This document shows positions 7,952 to 15,342 of a DNA stretch of 16,200 bases, piece after piece; the stretch's first letter is position 1, and every line of letters begins with the position of its first letter. The notes beneath the pieces are model-generated. The model was given only the letters and a program-made list of their open reading frames with translations, was not told where the DNA came from and did not search any database. Where the stretch lies: assembly GCA_049890295.1 (NCBI GenBank), contig JBMHBP010000022.1, forward strand, positions 1 to 16,200, in the 5' to 3' direction. Source of the stretch: GCA-2862585 sp049890295 (GTDB lineage Bacteria; Bacteroidota; Bacteroidia; Flavobacteriales; UBA7312). Made by a program: the position numbers and the translations under genes.

Positions 7952-8022
7952 GGTTTCGTGGCCGAGTGGCTAGGCAGTGGTCTGCAAAACCATCTACAGC
8001 GGTTCGAATCCGCTCGAAACCT
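7952..8022 (+). tRNA. tRNA-Cys (GCA)
   Basis: A 71-base cloverleaf with a perfect 7-bp acceptor stem (GGTTTCG with CGAAACC), a GCC/GGC D stem, an anticodon stem GTGGT/ACCAT around loop CTGCAAA, and a T arm AGCGG-TTCGAAT-CCGCT. The anticodon GCA is at 7984-7986 and reads UGC/UGU. The discriminator base is T at 8022, as required for Cys identity. The 3' CCA is not encoded (CAAA follows), so it must be added by CCA-adding enzyme, in contrast to the tRNA at 15989. Confidence 0.97.
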
Positions 8023-8031
8023 CAAACTTTT

Positions 8032-8060
8032 AAAAAACCGCATGTTTATTGCGGTTTTTT
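8032..8060 (+). terminator. Intrinsic terminator after tRNA-Cys
   Basis: An 11-bp perfect stem (AAAAAACCGCA with TGCGGTTTTTT) surrounds a 7-base loop (TGTTTAT), with the stem ending in a T-run. It starts 10 bases after the tRNA and isolates it from the surface-protein gene that follows. Confidence 0.85.
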
Positions 8061-8097
8061 GTTATAAACAGAAAATTAATATTAATATATAAATCCT

Positions 8098-8105
8098 TAA
8101 CTTTG
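8098..8105 (+). promoter_or_regulatory. Bacteroidota -7 promoter element (TAACTTTG) for the SprB-repeat gene
   Basis: TAACTTTG is identical to the element in front of the DUF4175 gene and also ends exactly 4 bases before an ATG (8110). Initiation would be at or next to the start codon. The signal peptide begins at that ATG, and the next in-frame Met is around residue 53, so the start is unlikely to be further downstream. No -33 TTTG was seen in the AT-rich upstream DNA. Confidence 0.55.
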
Positions 8106-8109
8106 TAGG

Positions 8110-11100
8110 ATGACCTTATCAAGACATATTTTGAAAATTTGTACGTGTATAGTTTTCCTATTTCTTGGCAATACATTTGTTTTTTCACAAGGAGCTACGT
8201 CAAACGACAACGAATTAATTTCAAGGGTAAACTTTGGGCTTATTCCCTTTGATGCTTCCGATTTGATGAGTCCTCCCTCTGGAACCAACACAGCGAATTG
8301 CACAGGTTATAGTGATTTTACAATAGGTAATTCAGATTTATTTGATGGAAACACTAATAATGCGGTTTACAGTTTGGGTGTTTCTAAAAATCAAACCTAT
8401 GATTTAGAGGTCGAGGGTGGTTTTTGTATTTCAGACCCTAATATTTTTGGAAGTTCTAGAGGTATTAAGGTATTCGTAGATTTTAATGCAAACAATGATT
8501 TTACGGACGCGGGCGAACTCGTTTACTCTTCTGCACCAGTTTTTTCTTCATCACCTATATTTAATACATCCGTTTTGATTCCCAACTCTGCATCTATTGG
8601 AGAAATAACAATGAGGATCGTATATGTTAGAATTAACGGTACGGGTGGTACATTCTTTTGGGATTTTGATTTTTTTGATTGGTCAACATTAGCTTACACT
8701 CACGGTGAAACAGAAGACTATACTTTAGTCGTAACCGCCTTTATTGATTTAGTTTCAACAACAGATATAAGTTGTGCCAGCCCAAATAGTGGAGAAATTA
8801 TAATCTCTCCTTCTTCTGGCGCTCCTGCAACAACTGAATATTCTATCAATGGCTTAGCTGGCCCTTTTAGTTCCGATTTAGTTTATCAAAATTTACCTGC
8901 AGGAAATTACTCAGTCTTAGCAAGAGATGCCAGCATGGCCCCTGATTATGTTTACGAAGAATATGATGTCACAATAGAGCCTGCTCCTGAAATAACTTTA
9001 AGCCCACAAATAACATCAGATTATAACGGTAATTCAATTAGTTGTGCAGGCGTTTCTGATGGGGAAATAACGTTAACTGCTTCGGGTGGTTTAGGGTCAA
9101 ATTACACCTATGAATATACAGGCACTATTGATGTTACACCTACACCTACTTCCAATGTTGTTACTGCTTTGGCTGCTGATACTTACACTTTTATTGCTAC
9201 TGATGATTTAGGTTGTTCATCATCACCAGTTGAGATAACTATTGAAGAGCCAATGCCAATTAGCATAGACAATGTGGAAATCACGACTCCAATTTCATGC
9301 GATGGCTCGTGTGATGCAACATTAACTATATTCGCATCAGGAAGTACTCCTCCTTACAACTATCAGGTTGATGGGGTAGACTATGGGGGTGGCAATATTG
9401 CAACAGGAGTCTGTCAAGGTACGCCAACCATTTTAGTGTCCGACGCCAATGATTGTAGCTTACAATTAAATACATTTATTACCGCTCCAGAACCGTTGAC
9501 TCTATCAGTAGCATCGGCAAACAGTTATTTTGGTTTTGATGTCAGTTGTACCAACTCTAGTGATGGGGCTATTGAATGTACTCCTAACGGAGGTACCGCC
9601 CCTTATCAATACAGTATTGATGGCGGTTTGACATTTCCATTTAGTTCAACTGGAACAGAAATAATAAATTCACTTTCGGCTGGAAACTATTCAATTATTG
9701 TCAGAGATTCTAATTCTTGTGAATCTACAATTCAAACAATAATTTTAGACGCTCCATTACCTCTTTCATTAAACCCGGTTACTGTTGTTTCTGAAATCAG
9801 TTGTAATGGTTTTTCTGACGGTGAAATTAACACACAAGCTATTGGGGGTGTAGGTGGATACACTTATTCTTTAGATAACGGAACGACCACACAAACTAAC
9901 GGTCAATTTTCTGGCTTATCTTCAGGTTCTTATACCATTCAGATTTCTGATGACAATAGTTGTGTTTTTCAAGAAGATTATTTTCTAACAGAACCAGAAC
10001 TATTAACCTTAAACGGTTTAAATGTTATCTCTGATTATAATGGTTCTGATATTAGCTGTTATCAATTATCTGACGGAATAGTAGAAGTTTTGGCTCAGGG
10101 AGGTACAGAACCTTACTATTACTCTTTACTACCTGATCCAGCAACAACTTTTTTACCCTCTTCAAATTTAATTTCAAACTTATCTGCAGGTATTTTTACT
10201 GTTCAAATTGTCGATGATAATCAATGTTTATCAAATGTGTTAGATGTAGAATTAATTTCTCCAGAGGAGTTAATAATTAGTGATGTTTCTACAACATCTG
10301 CCTCCTGTTTCAATTTTTCAGACGGTGATATTACTATTCAAGGAACAGGTGGAACAGGAGCATATTCGTATTATGTAGACGCCTTATATAATACCAATAG
10401 TCAATCTGCATATACGGTTTCCAACCTCCTTTCTGGAAATTATAATATTAGTTTAACAGATGCTAACGGCTGTTCAGCCACATCAAACGAATTTATTTCA
10501 CAACCACCATTACTTGAGTCAAATCTTGCTTATCTAGATGCTGGTTGTTCTGGTGATGCAGATGGCTCAGCCATTGTGAACCCTTCAGGCGGAACGCCGG
10601 CTTACACTGTTGTATGGTCCAATGGCTCTACCCAATTTGATATTAATCAATTGGTTTCTGGAAATTATTCGGTAACAATAACAGACAATAATAATTGCCA
10701 AATTGTTGAGAATTTTGAAGTAACAGAACCTGTTATAGATTTATCTATTTCACCCATTTTGTGCTATGGTGCTAACTCTGGCCAAATACAGGCTATTTTG
10801 AGTAATGCTAATTTGAATTCCAACTTTAATGTTACATGGGATGACCCTAATGCTCAAACTACATTTACAGCATCTGGCTTATCACCTGGTACCTTTACCG
10901 TTCAGATGGTTGATCAGTTTGGCTGTGAATTAACAGCCACCGCTACTTTAGAAGAGCCTGACTCATTGGTGGTATTTGTTGAACATTCTCATTTATGTGA
11001 AAATGATTCTGTAGCCATAGCAACAGTTTTCACCTCGGGAGGAATAACACCTTATTCCTATTTATGGAATACAAATGAACAAACCACATCGATTAGTTTA

Positions 11101-11691
11101 TTAAATCCGGATAATTATTCTGTTCAAGTCACCGATTTTAATGGTTGTATGCAAGAGGCTGAATTTTTCTTAGACTCAATACGACCTATTAGATTGGATT
11201 ATAATGTTCAAGGAGTTAGTTGTGTAGATAATACAGACGGTTTTGTAGAGGCTATACCTTTAACAGGCTATCAGCCCTTCTCATATCAGTGGACAAATTT
11301 TGCTAACCAAGCCATAAATAGTAATGTACCATCTGGTCAATTAGGGCTAACCGTAGTAGATTCACATAATTGTACGGCTTATGATGAAATAATCATACCC
11401 TCTAGTAATATAAGTTGTATAACGGCCTACTCAGCATTTTCACCAAATGGCGATCAAAACAATGATTATTGGCACATAGAAAATATTGAACTTTATCCTG
11501 ATGGTCTGGTGGAGGTCTTTAATAGGTGGGGAGATAGAGTTTATTCTACCAAAAATTACATTAATGGTTGGGACGGTGCGTGGAAAGGAACTTATAATAA
11601 TAAGCCACTACCATCGGCAACTTATTATTATGTAATCACTCTTAATAATGACGACGAGCCTTTAGTTGGAACTGTTACAATTGTTCGATAA
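8110..11691 (+). CDS. Secreted SprB-repeat surface protein with T9SS type B (gliding motility-associated) C-terminal domain
   Basis: The 1193-residue protein begins with a Sec signal peptide (residues 1 to about 26, likely cleavage near FVFS/QG). A GEVED-like domain follows at about 60-210, with GIKVFVDFNANNDF, MRIVYVRI and HGETEDYTLVV. About eleven degenerate SprB-type repeats span roughly 218-1097. Residues about 1100-1193 form the CHU_C/TIGR04131-type domain (AFSPNGDQNNDYW, VEVFNRWGDRVY, GWDGAWKG, PSATYYYVI), the signal for type IX secretion and cell-surface delivery. SprB of Flavobacterium johnsoniae is a gliding adhesin with similar repeats but is far larger, so this is a SprB-family adhesin-like protein and not the sprB orthologue as such. 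A PorP/SprF partner gene begins one base after the stop. Ligand and role in gliding or adhesion are inferred. Confidence 0.9.
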   Translation: MTLSRHILKICTCIVFLFLGNTFVFSQGATSNDNELISRVNFGLIPFDASDLMSPPSGTNTANCTGYSDFTIGNSDLFDGNTNNAVYSLGVSKNQTYDLEVEGGFCISDPNIFGSSRGIKVFVDFNANNDFTDAGELVYSSAPVFSSSPIFNTSVLIPNSASIGEITMRIVYVRINGTGGTFFWDFDFFDWSTLAYTHGETEDYTLVVTAFIDLVSTTDISCASPNSGEIIISPSSGAPATTEYSINGLAGPFSSDLVYQNLPAGNYSVLARDASMAPDYVYEEYDVTIEPAPEITLSPQITSDYNGNSISCAGVSDGEITLTASGGLGSNYTYEYTGTIDVTPTPTSNVVTALAADTYTFIATDDLGCSSSPVEITIEEPMPISIDNVEITTPISCDGSCDATLTIFASGSTPPYNYQVDGVDYGGGNIATGVCQGTPTILVSDANDCSLQLNTFITAPEPLTLSVASANSYFGFDVSCTNSSDGAIECTPNGGTAPYQYSIDGGLTFPFSSTGTEIINSLSAGNYSIIVRDSNSCESTIQTIILDAPLPLSLNPVTVVSEISCNGFSDGEINTQAIGGVGGYTYSLDNGTTTQTNGQFSGLSSGSYTIQISDDNSCVFQEDYFLTEPELLTLNGLNVISDYNGSDISCYQLSDGIVEVLAQGGTEPYYYSLLPDPATTFLPSSNLISNLSAGIFTVQIVDDNQCLSNVLDVELISPEELIISDVSTTSASCFNFSDGDITIQGTGGTGAYSYYVDALYNTNSQSAYTVSNLLSGNYNISLTDANGCSATSNEFISQPPLLESNLAYLDAGCSGDADGSAIVNPSGGTPAYTVVWSNGSTQFDINQLVSGNYSVTITDNNNCQIVENFEVTEPVIDLSISPILCYGANSGQIQAILSNANLNSNFNVTWDDPNAQTTFTASGLSPGTFTVQMVDQFGCELTATATLEEPDSLVVFVEHSHLCENDSVAIATVFTSGGITPYSYLWNTNEQTTSISLLNPDNYSVQVTDFNGCMQEAEFFLDSIRPIRLDYNVQGVSCVDNTDGFVEAIPLTGYQPFSYQWTNFANQAINSNVPSGQLGLTVVDSHNCTAYDEIIIPSSNISCITAYSAFSPNGDQNNDYWHIENIELYPDGLVEVFNRWGDRVYSTKNYINGWDGAWKGTYNNKPLPSATYYYVITLNNDDEPLVGTVTIVR
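8764..11400 (+). repeat. About eleven tandem SprB-type protein repeats
   Basis: Each unit is about 75-95 residues and follows the pattern (D/S)ISC-x5-DGEI...GG(T/V)xPYxYS...LSAGNYxVxVxDxNxC...EP. Clear unit starts are at DISCAS, SISCAG, PISCDG, DVSCTN, EISCNG, DISCYQ, SASCFN, DAGCSG, PILCYG, SHLCEN and GVSCVD. Two conserved Cys per unit could form a disulphide in the exported protein. The DNA of the units has diverged strongly, so the array is old and not a recent expansion. Confidence 0.85.
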
Positions 11692-11692
11692 T

Positions 11693-12616
11693 ATGAAATT
11701 AAAATTTATATTTCCTTTAATTTTTTTGTTCTCAACATTGTATGTTAAGTCCCAACAACTACCAATGTATAGCCAGTATTTGACCAACGACTTCACTATT
11801 AATCCAGCAGTTGCGGGTTCAAAATCGTTTTTCCCAATACAAATTAGTACCAGAACACAATGGTCTTCCCTAGGCTCTATTGCACCACAAACTAATACCC
11901 TAAGCTATCATATGCCGATAGCCTACAATTCTATGGGTGTTGGAGGTATTATCATGCAAGATAAAACAGGTCCTTACAAACAATTATCTTTTCAATTATC
12001 GTACGCCTATCATATCCAATTAAATAGAAAAGAAACAACAACCCTTGCTTTAGGACTGAGTGGTATTATAAACCAGCAAACCCTGGAAATGGGTGAGCTT
12101 GATTTTCATAATCCAGACCCTGACTTTGAAGGCGGATCTTTCACCAAGATTGTGCCAGATGCGAATGTTGGAGCCTATCTCTATTCGAAATCTTTCTTTA
12201 TATCATTATCCTCTCATCAATTGTTTGAGTCTACATTTAAGGAGGGCATATCATCAATATTTGGGGATAATTATCAAGTGAGACATTATTTTGCTAGTAC
12301 CGGATATACTTTTGACATATATTCTGACCTAAAAGTCGAACCGTCTATTTTAATAAAAGGAACAGAAACGTCACCTGTCCAAATGGATATAAATACAAGA
12401 ATAATTATTGATGATGCATATTGGGCTGGCATATCACTAAGGTCTTCACAATCACTAGTAGCTATTTTAGGATTTAAATTAGGAGCATTAAACCTTTCTT
12501 ATTCCTATGATTACGGCATCAATTCAATTAGTACTGTAACTTCAGGCTCACATGAAATTTCTTTAGGTTTTAATATTAACGATAAGCGAAATAGACGTCA
12601 TTCTTATTATTGGTAG
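11693..12616 (+). CDS. PorP/SprF family type IX secretion outer-membrane protein
   Basis: The protein has 307 residues when read from the ATG at 11693. That start lies one base after the upstream stop and gives a good signal peptide (KLKFIFPLIFLFSTLYVKS, cleavage near SQQ). The mature N-terminus carries the PorP/SprF hallmark QYLTNDFTINPAVAGS, and the rest consists of alternating beta strands typical of the family, for example GVGGIIMQDKTGPY and LSYSYDYGINS. SprF is needed for surface localisation of SprB in F. johnsoniae, and genes of this family regularly follow genes for type B T9SS cargo. By inference this one serves the SprB-repeat protein upstream. A TTG 27 bases earlier lies inside the upstream gene and would disrupt the signal peptide, so it was not used. 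Confidence 0.92.
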   Translation: MKLKFIFPLIFLFSTLYVKSQQLPMYSQYLTNDFTINPAVAGSKSFFPIQISTRTQWSSLGSIAPQTNTLSYHMPIAYNSMGVGGIIMQDKTGPYKQLSFQLSYAYHIQLNRKETTTLALGLSGIINQQTLEMGELDFHNPDPDFEGGSFTKIVPDANVGAYLYSKSFFISLSSHQLFESTFKEGISSIFGDNYQVRHYFASTGYTFDIYSDLKVEPSILIKGTETSPVQMDINTRIIIDDAYWAGISLRSSQSLVAILGFKLGALNLSYSYDYGINSISTVTSGSHEISLGFNINDKRNRRHSYYW

Positions 12617-12624
12617 TTTTAGTT

Positions 12625-12632
12625 TAGCTTTG
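12625..12632 (+). promoter_or_regulatory. Bacteroidota -7 promoter element (TAGCTTTG) for the FAD oxidoreductase
   Basis: TAGCTTTG matches TAnnTTTG, begins 8 bases after the PorP/SprF stop and ends 17 bases before the next ATG. It suggests the oxidoreductase gene is transcribed on its own and not only as part of the surface-protein operon. The -33 match is poor. Confidence 0.55.
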
Positions 12633-12649
12633 AGCCAAACGCCATAAAC

Positions 12650-13711
12650 ATGAAAGATGTCGATTTTATAGTAGTAGGCCAAGGAATTGCTGGAACGCTA
12701 CTAGCCCATGACTTATTAGAAAAAAATCAATCAGTTGCTATAATTGATTTTCCATCTCCTTCATCGTCAAGTAAGGTTGCAGCAGGTATAATTAACCCAG
12801 TTGCTATGAAACGTTGTATCCCTACTAACAGGGCGCATTTTTATTTACCAAAAGCATTAGAAAGATATGCGGAGATTGAGCAAAAACTGAATATTCAATT
12901 CCTACAAAAAAAACCTATTCTAAGACTATTCTCCAATAATGAAGTCAGGCATCAATGGGCCATTAAATACAGCAACACAGAAATGAGTTGCTATATAAAC
13001 CGTTTAACAGATGCCAATACCTATTCTTTTGTAAAGGATGAATTTGGTGGTGCTATGGTTCAACCCTCAGCTCATATTAATACAGAGAAATTTTTAAACC
13101 ACTCTAGAGATTATTTTAAAACTAAGGCATTTTTGATAGAAGAGGAGTTTGACTTTGATCAATTCAATTCATCCAAAATGATATATAAAGACTTAAAAAG
13201 CCGATACATCATTTTTTGTGAAGGATCTAAAGTTATACTTAATCCATACTTCAAAAACTTACCTTTATCTCTTACAAAAGGAGAGGTGCTCACTGTACAA
13301 ATCCCATCTGTAGAGCGAATGGACTTCATAATAAGCAAGGGGGTATATATTTTACCTCTGGGGAACTACAAGTATTTGCTAGGTTCAACTTACAACCACA
13401 CAGACCTAACAGATAGAGTTACCCAACAAGGTCAGCACTATTTGACGGAAAAATTAAAAGATATTTTAAGCCTAAACTTTACAATTATTAGTAGTCGGGC
13501 AGGGGTGCGACCGACGGTAAAAGACCGTCAACCATTGGTTGGTTTGCACCCTTTTCATTCCAAAATTGGCGTTTTTAACGGTTTAGGAAGTAGGGGCTTA
13601 TTACAAGGACCGTTAATATCTAATAAATTTAGTGCCTTTTTAACACAAACAAAAAATATAACATATAGTGCTGAAAATCATAGACTTAAGTCGTTTTTAA
13701 ACCCCGGTTAA
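12650..13711 (+). CDS. FAD-dependent oxidoreductase, D-amino-acid/glycine oxidase (DAO) family
   Basis: A 353-residue flavoprotein with an N-terminal Rossmann FAD motif (VVGQGIAGTLLAHDLL, with G10, G12 and G15), followed by AIIDFP closing the ADP-binding fold and KVAAGIINPVAMKRC, which resembles the flavin-contacting segment of DAO enzymes. The C-terminal part has SRAGVRPTVKDRQPLVG and GVFNGLGSRGLLQGP, the second FAD-contact motif of this fold. No signal peptide is visible, so it is probably cytoplasmic. The layout resembles glycine oxidase (ThiO) and the oxidase half of MnmC. There is no MnmC-like methyltransferase half and no thiamine gene nearby, so the substrate is not assigned. It stands alone between the surface-protein pair and the outer-membrane protein gene. 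Confidence 0.85.
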   Translation: MKDVDFIVVGQGIAGTLLAHDLLEKNQSVAIIDFPSPSSSSKVAAGIINPVAMKRCIPTNRAHFYLPKALERYAEIEQKLNIQFLQKKPILRLFSNNEVRHQWAIKYSNTEMSCYINRLTDANTYSFVKDEFGGAMVQPSAHINTEKFLNHSRDYFKTKAFLIEEEFDFDQFNSSKMIYKDLKSRYIIFCEGSKVILNPYFKNLPLSLTKGEVLTVQIPSVERMDFIISKGVYILPLGNYKYLLGSTYNHTDLTDRVTQQGQHYLTEKLKDILSLNFTIISSRAGVRPTVKDRQPLVGLHPFHSKIGVFNGLGSRGLLQGPLISNKFSAFLTQTKNITYSAENHRLKSFLNPG

Positions 13712-13760
13712 CACCCTGAAATAACTCTTATTATCAACAATCTAGTGTTAAGAAGATGAA

Positions 13761-13794
13761 TTTGAATTTTTTTGGTGGTTTTAGATAAAATTTG
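13761..13794 (+). promoter_or_regulatory. Promoter of the outer-membrane protein gene
   Basis: A TTTG at 13761-13764 is followed after 21 bases by TAAAATTTG at 13786-13794. This resembles the Bacteroidota -33 TTTG / -7 TAnnTTTG pair with one extra base inside the -7 element. It leaves an untranslated leader of about 35 bases before the ATG at 13835. The 123-base gap 13712-13834 holds nothing else recognisable. Confidence 0.5.
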
Positions 13795-13834
13795 CATCTT
13801 GCGGCCGTTATTAACCAATTTTAACTAATTTATT

Positions 13835-14869
13835 ATGAAAAAGAATTTGCGTATTGTTCTAATGTTGACGTTAGGACTAGCAACAACAGTTTCTGCACAA
13901 GATTGGTCTGTTGACTCTAGAACAAGAGTTAATTCGACTGAGGATGCTACGAGTACGGAGCAAAGAGTTAGAACTGCTGTTGATTTTGGTGGAGAAGCTG
14001 TTAGTGCTCATGTTGAGTTTAATTCAGCTGCCACTTTAGGTTCAATCGCGGGTGAAGATTTTTCTTTATCTGTTCGTGAAGCTTATGCTACAACTGATGT
14101 TATGGGATTTGCTTCTGTAACTGCTGGTCGTATGGCTTTAAACTTTGGTAGTGGTCGTATTTTAGGAGATAATGACTGGGTACAAGGAAACGGTAACACT
14201 TGGGACGGTTTCTTAGTTGGCATTAATAATGATTTTGCTGACCTACACGTTGGTTATGCTGCTACAGACATGACTGGTGCTTATGACGCTACAACTATGT
14301 ATGCTAACGTAGGTAAGGAAATGGGTGCTGCTGCATTCAACTTATTATATGTTAACAGTACAGAAGATGTAACTGGTGCTGAAAGTACTTCTATGGGTCT
14401 TGATGCAACATATGCAATGAACAATGGTATCAACTTATCTTTAGGGTATTATACTTCAGATGATGGTGATCACGAAATGGATTTAACTTCATTAGGTGTA
14501 TCTTACGCTGTAAACGATGATTTAAACGTTCACGCTGGTTACGATATGTATGGCGAGCACGGATTTTACCTAGCAACAGGTAGCTTCGGTGACATGTACG
14601 GTTCAGGAATGGAATATTCCACTTTCGAGGATTTCGAAGGTACTGATATGTCTATCGGTGGTTCGTATGCAATGGGTGACTTCATGATTGGAGCTACTAT
14701 GCATACAATTACTTCTGAAGATGAAGTTACTGATTATTCAGTAATGGATCTTTCACTAGGTTATTCTTTAACTGACAACTCTGGTTTAACTGTAAACTAT
14801 GCAACATCTGATAGAGATGCTGACAATGAGTTCACAAAAACTTGGATTGCTTTAAACATTGGATTCTAA
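13835..14869 (+). CDS. Predicted outer-membrane beta-barrel (porin-like) protein
   Basis: The 344-residue protein has a clear Sec signal peptide (MKKNLRIVLMLTLGLATTVSA, cleavage before QD). The mature part shows repeated amphipathic beta strands such as FNLLYVNST, INLSLGYYTS, LNVHAGYDMYG and LSLGYSLTD. It ends in WIALNIGF with a terminal Phe, as beta-barrel proteins do. It is strongly acidic, poor in Lys/Arg after the signal peptide, unusually rich in Met and Gly, and has no Cys. Codons are biased to GCT, GGT, GTT and TCT more than in neighbouring genes. Together with its own promoter and a strong terminator, this suggests high expression. I do not recognise a specific family or substrate; porin is an inference from fold-level features. 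Confidence 0.8.
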   Translation: MKKNLRIVLMLTLGLATTVSAQDWSVDSRTRVNSTEDATSTEQRVRTAVDFGGEAVSAHVEFNSAATLGSIAGEDFSLSVREAYATTDVMGFASVTAGRMALNFGSGRILGDNDWVQGNGNTWDGFLVGINNDFADLHVGYAATDMTGAYDATTMYANVGKEMGAAAFNLLYVNSTEDVTGAESTSMGLDATYAMNNGINLSLGYYTSDDGDHEMDLTSLGVSYAVNDDLNVHAGYDMYGEHGFYLATGSFGDMYGSGMEYSTFEDFEGTDMSIGGSYAMGDFMIGATMHTITSEDEVTDYSVMDLSLGYSLTDNSGLTVNYATSDRDADNEFTKTWIALNIGF

Positions 14870-14890
14870 TTAGATAGAATATAATTTTAT

Positions 14891-14922
14891 AAAAAGGGCG
14901 ATGAATTTTCATCGCCCTTTTT
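14891..14922 (+). terminator. Strong intrinsic terminator of the outer-membrane protein gene
   Basis: A perfect 14-bp stem pairs AAAAAGGGCGATGA with TCATCGCCCTTTTT around the 4-base loop ATTT, with the T-run continuing past the stem. It starts 21 bases after the stop codon and ends 12 bases before the methylmalonyl-CoA epimerase ATG. The A-run on the left side means it could also act on the minus strand. Confidence 0.92.
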
Positions 14923-14934
14923 TATTTTAGTGAA

Positions 14935-15342
14935 ATGAAAAAAGTTGAACACATCGGCATAGCAGTAAAGGACATTTTTAATACCAACACTTTATTTGAA
15001 AAGCTTTTAAATACTAAAAGCTATAAGATAGAAGAAGTATTATCGGAGAGTGTTTTAACGTCTTTTTTTCAAGTGGGAGAAACTAAAATCGAACTACTCC
15101 AAGCTACCGATTCAGACAGTCCTATTGCAAAGTTTATTGAAAAACGAGGAGAAGGGGTTCATCATATTGCTTTTGAAGTTAGTGATATAGAAGCCGAAAT
15201 GAAACGCCTACAAGATGAAGGTTTTACTCTAATTAATGAACAAGCTAAAGATGGTGCAGACAATAAAAAAATCTGTTTTTTACATCCTAAACATACTAAT
15301 GGCGTGCTTATAGAGTTATGCCAAGAAAAAGTTCAGAAATAG
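14935..15342 (+). CDS. mce: Methylmalonyl-CoA epimerase
   Basis: This glyoxalase/VOC-fold metalloenzyme interconverts (2S)- and (2R)-methylmalonyl-CoA, linking propionyl-CoA to succinyl-CoA through the cobalamin-dependent mutase. The 135-residue length is typical. Probable metal ligands are H6 (VEHIGIAV), the acidic residue in KIELLQ (E53), a His in GEGVHHIAFEV (H76/H77) and E127 in GVLIELCQ, one set from each half of the duplicated VOC fold. The gene begins 12 bases after the upstream terminator, so it depends on readthrough or on an initiation site next to the start codon. Its 3' end overlaps the convergent HAD gene by 35 bases. No mutase or propionyl-CoA carboxylase gene is in the window. 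Confidence 0.93.
   Translation: MKKVEHIGIAVKDIFNTNTLFEKLLNTKSYKIEEVLSESVLTSFFQVGETKIELLQATDSDSPIAKFIEKRGEGVHHIAFEVSDIEAEMKRLQDEGFTLINEQAKDGADNKKICFLHPKHTNGVLIELCQEKVQK

Noticed and set aside
7765..8092. Open frames on both strands across the 3' end of folB and the tRNA-Cys gene
   Set aside because: They run through a certain tRNA and its terminator hairpin, so they cannot be real proteins.
8764..11400. Tandem DNA repeat or CRISPR-like array
   Set aside because: The periodicity is at the protein level (SprB repeats). The nucleotide sequences of the units are strongly diverged and lie in one continuous reading frame.
11666..11692. Upstream TTG start for the PorP/SprF gene giving nine extra residues
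   Set aside because: It lies inside the SprB-repeat gene and would place a polar stretch before the signal peptide. The ATG at 11693, one base after the upstream stop, gives a clean signal sequence.
12650..13711. MnmC oxidase domain, suggested by nearby tRNA-modification genes
   Set aside because: The fold is right but there is no methyltransferase half and mnmG is more than 10 kb away in another transcription unit. The assignment stays at DAO-family level.
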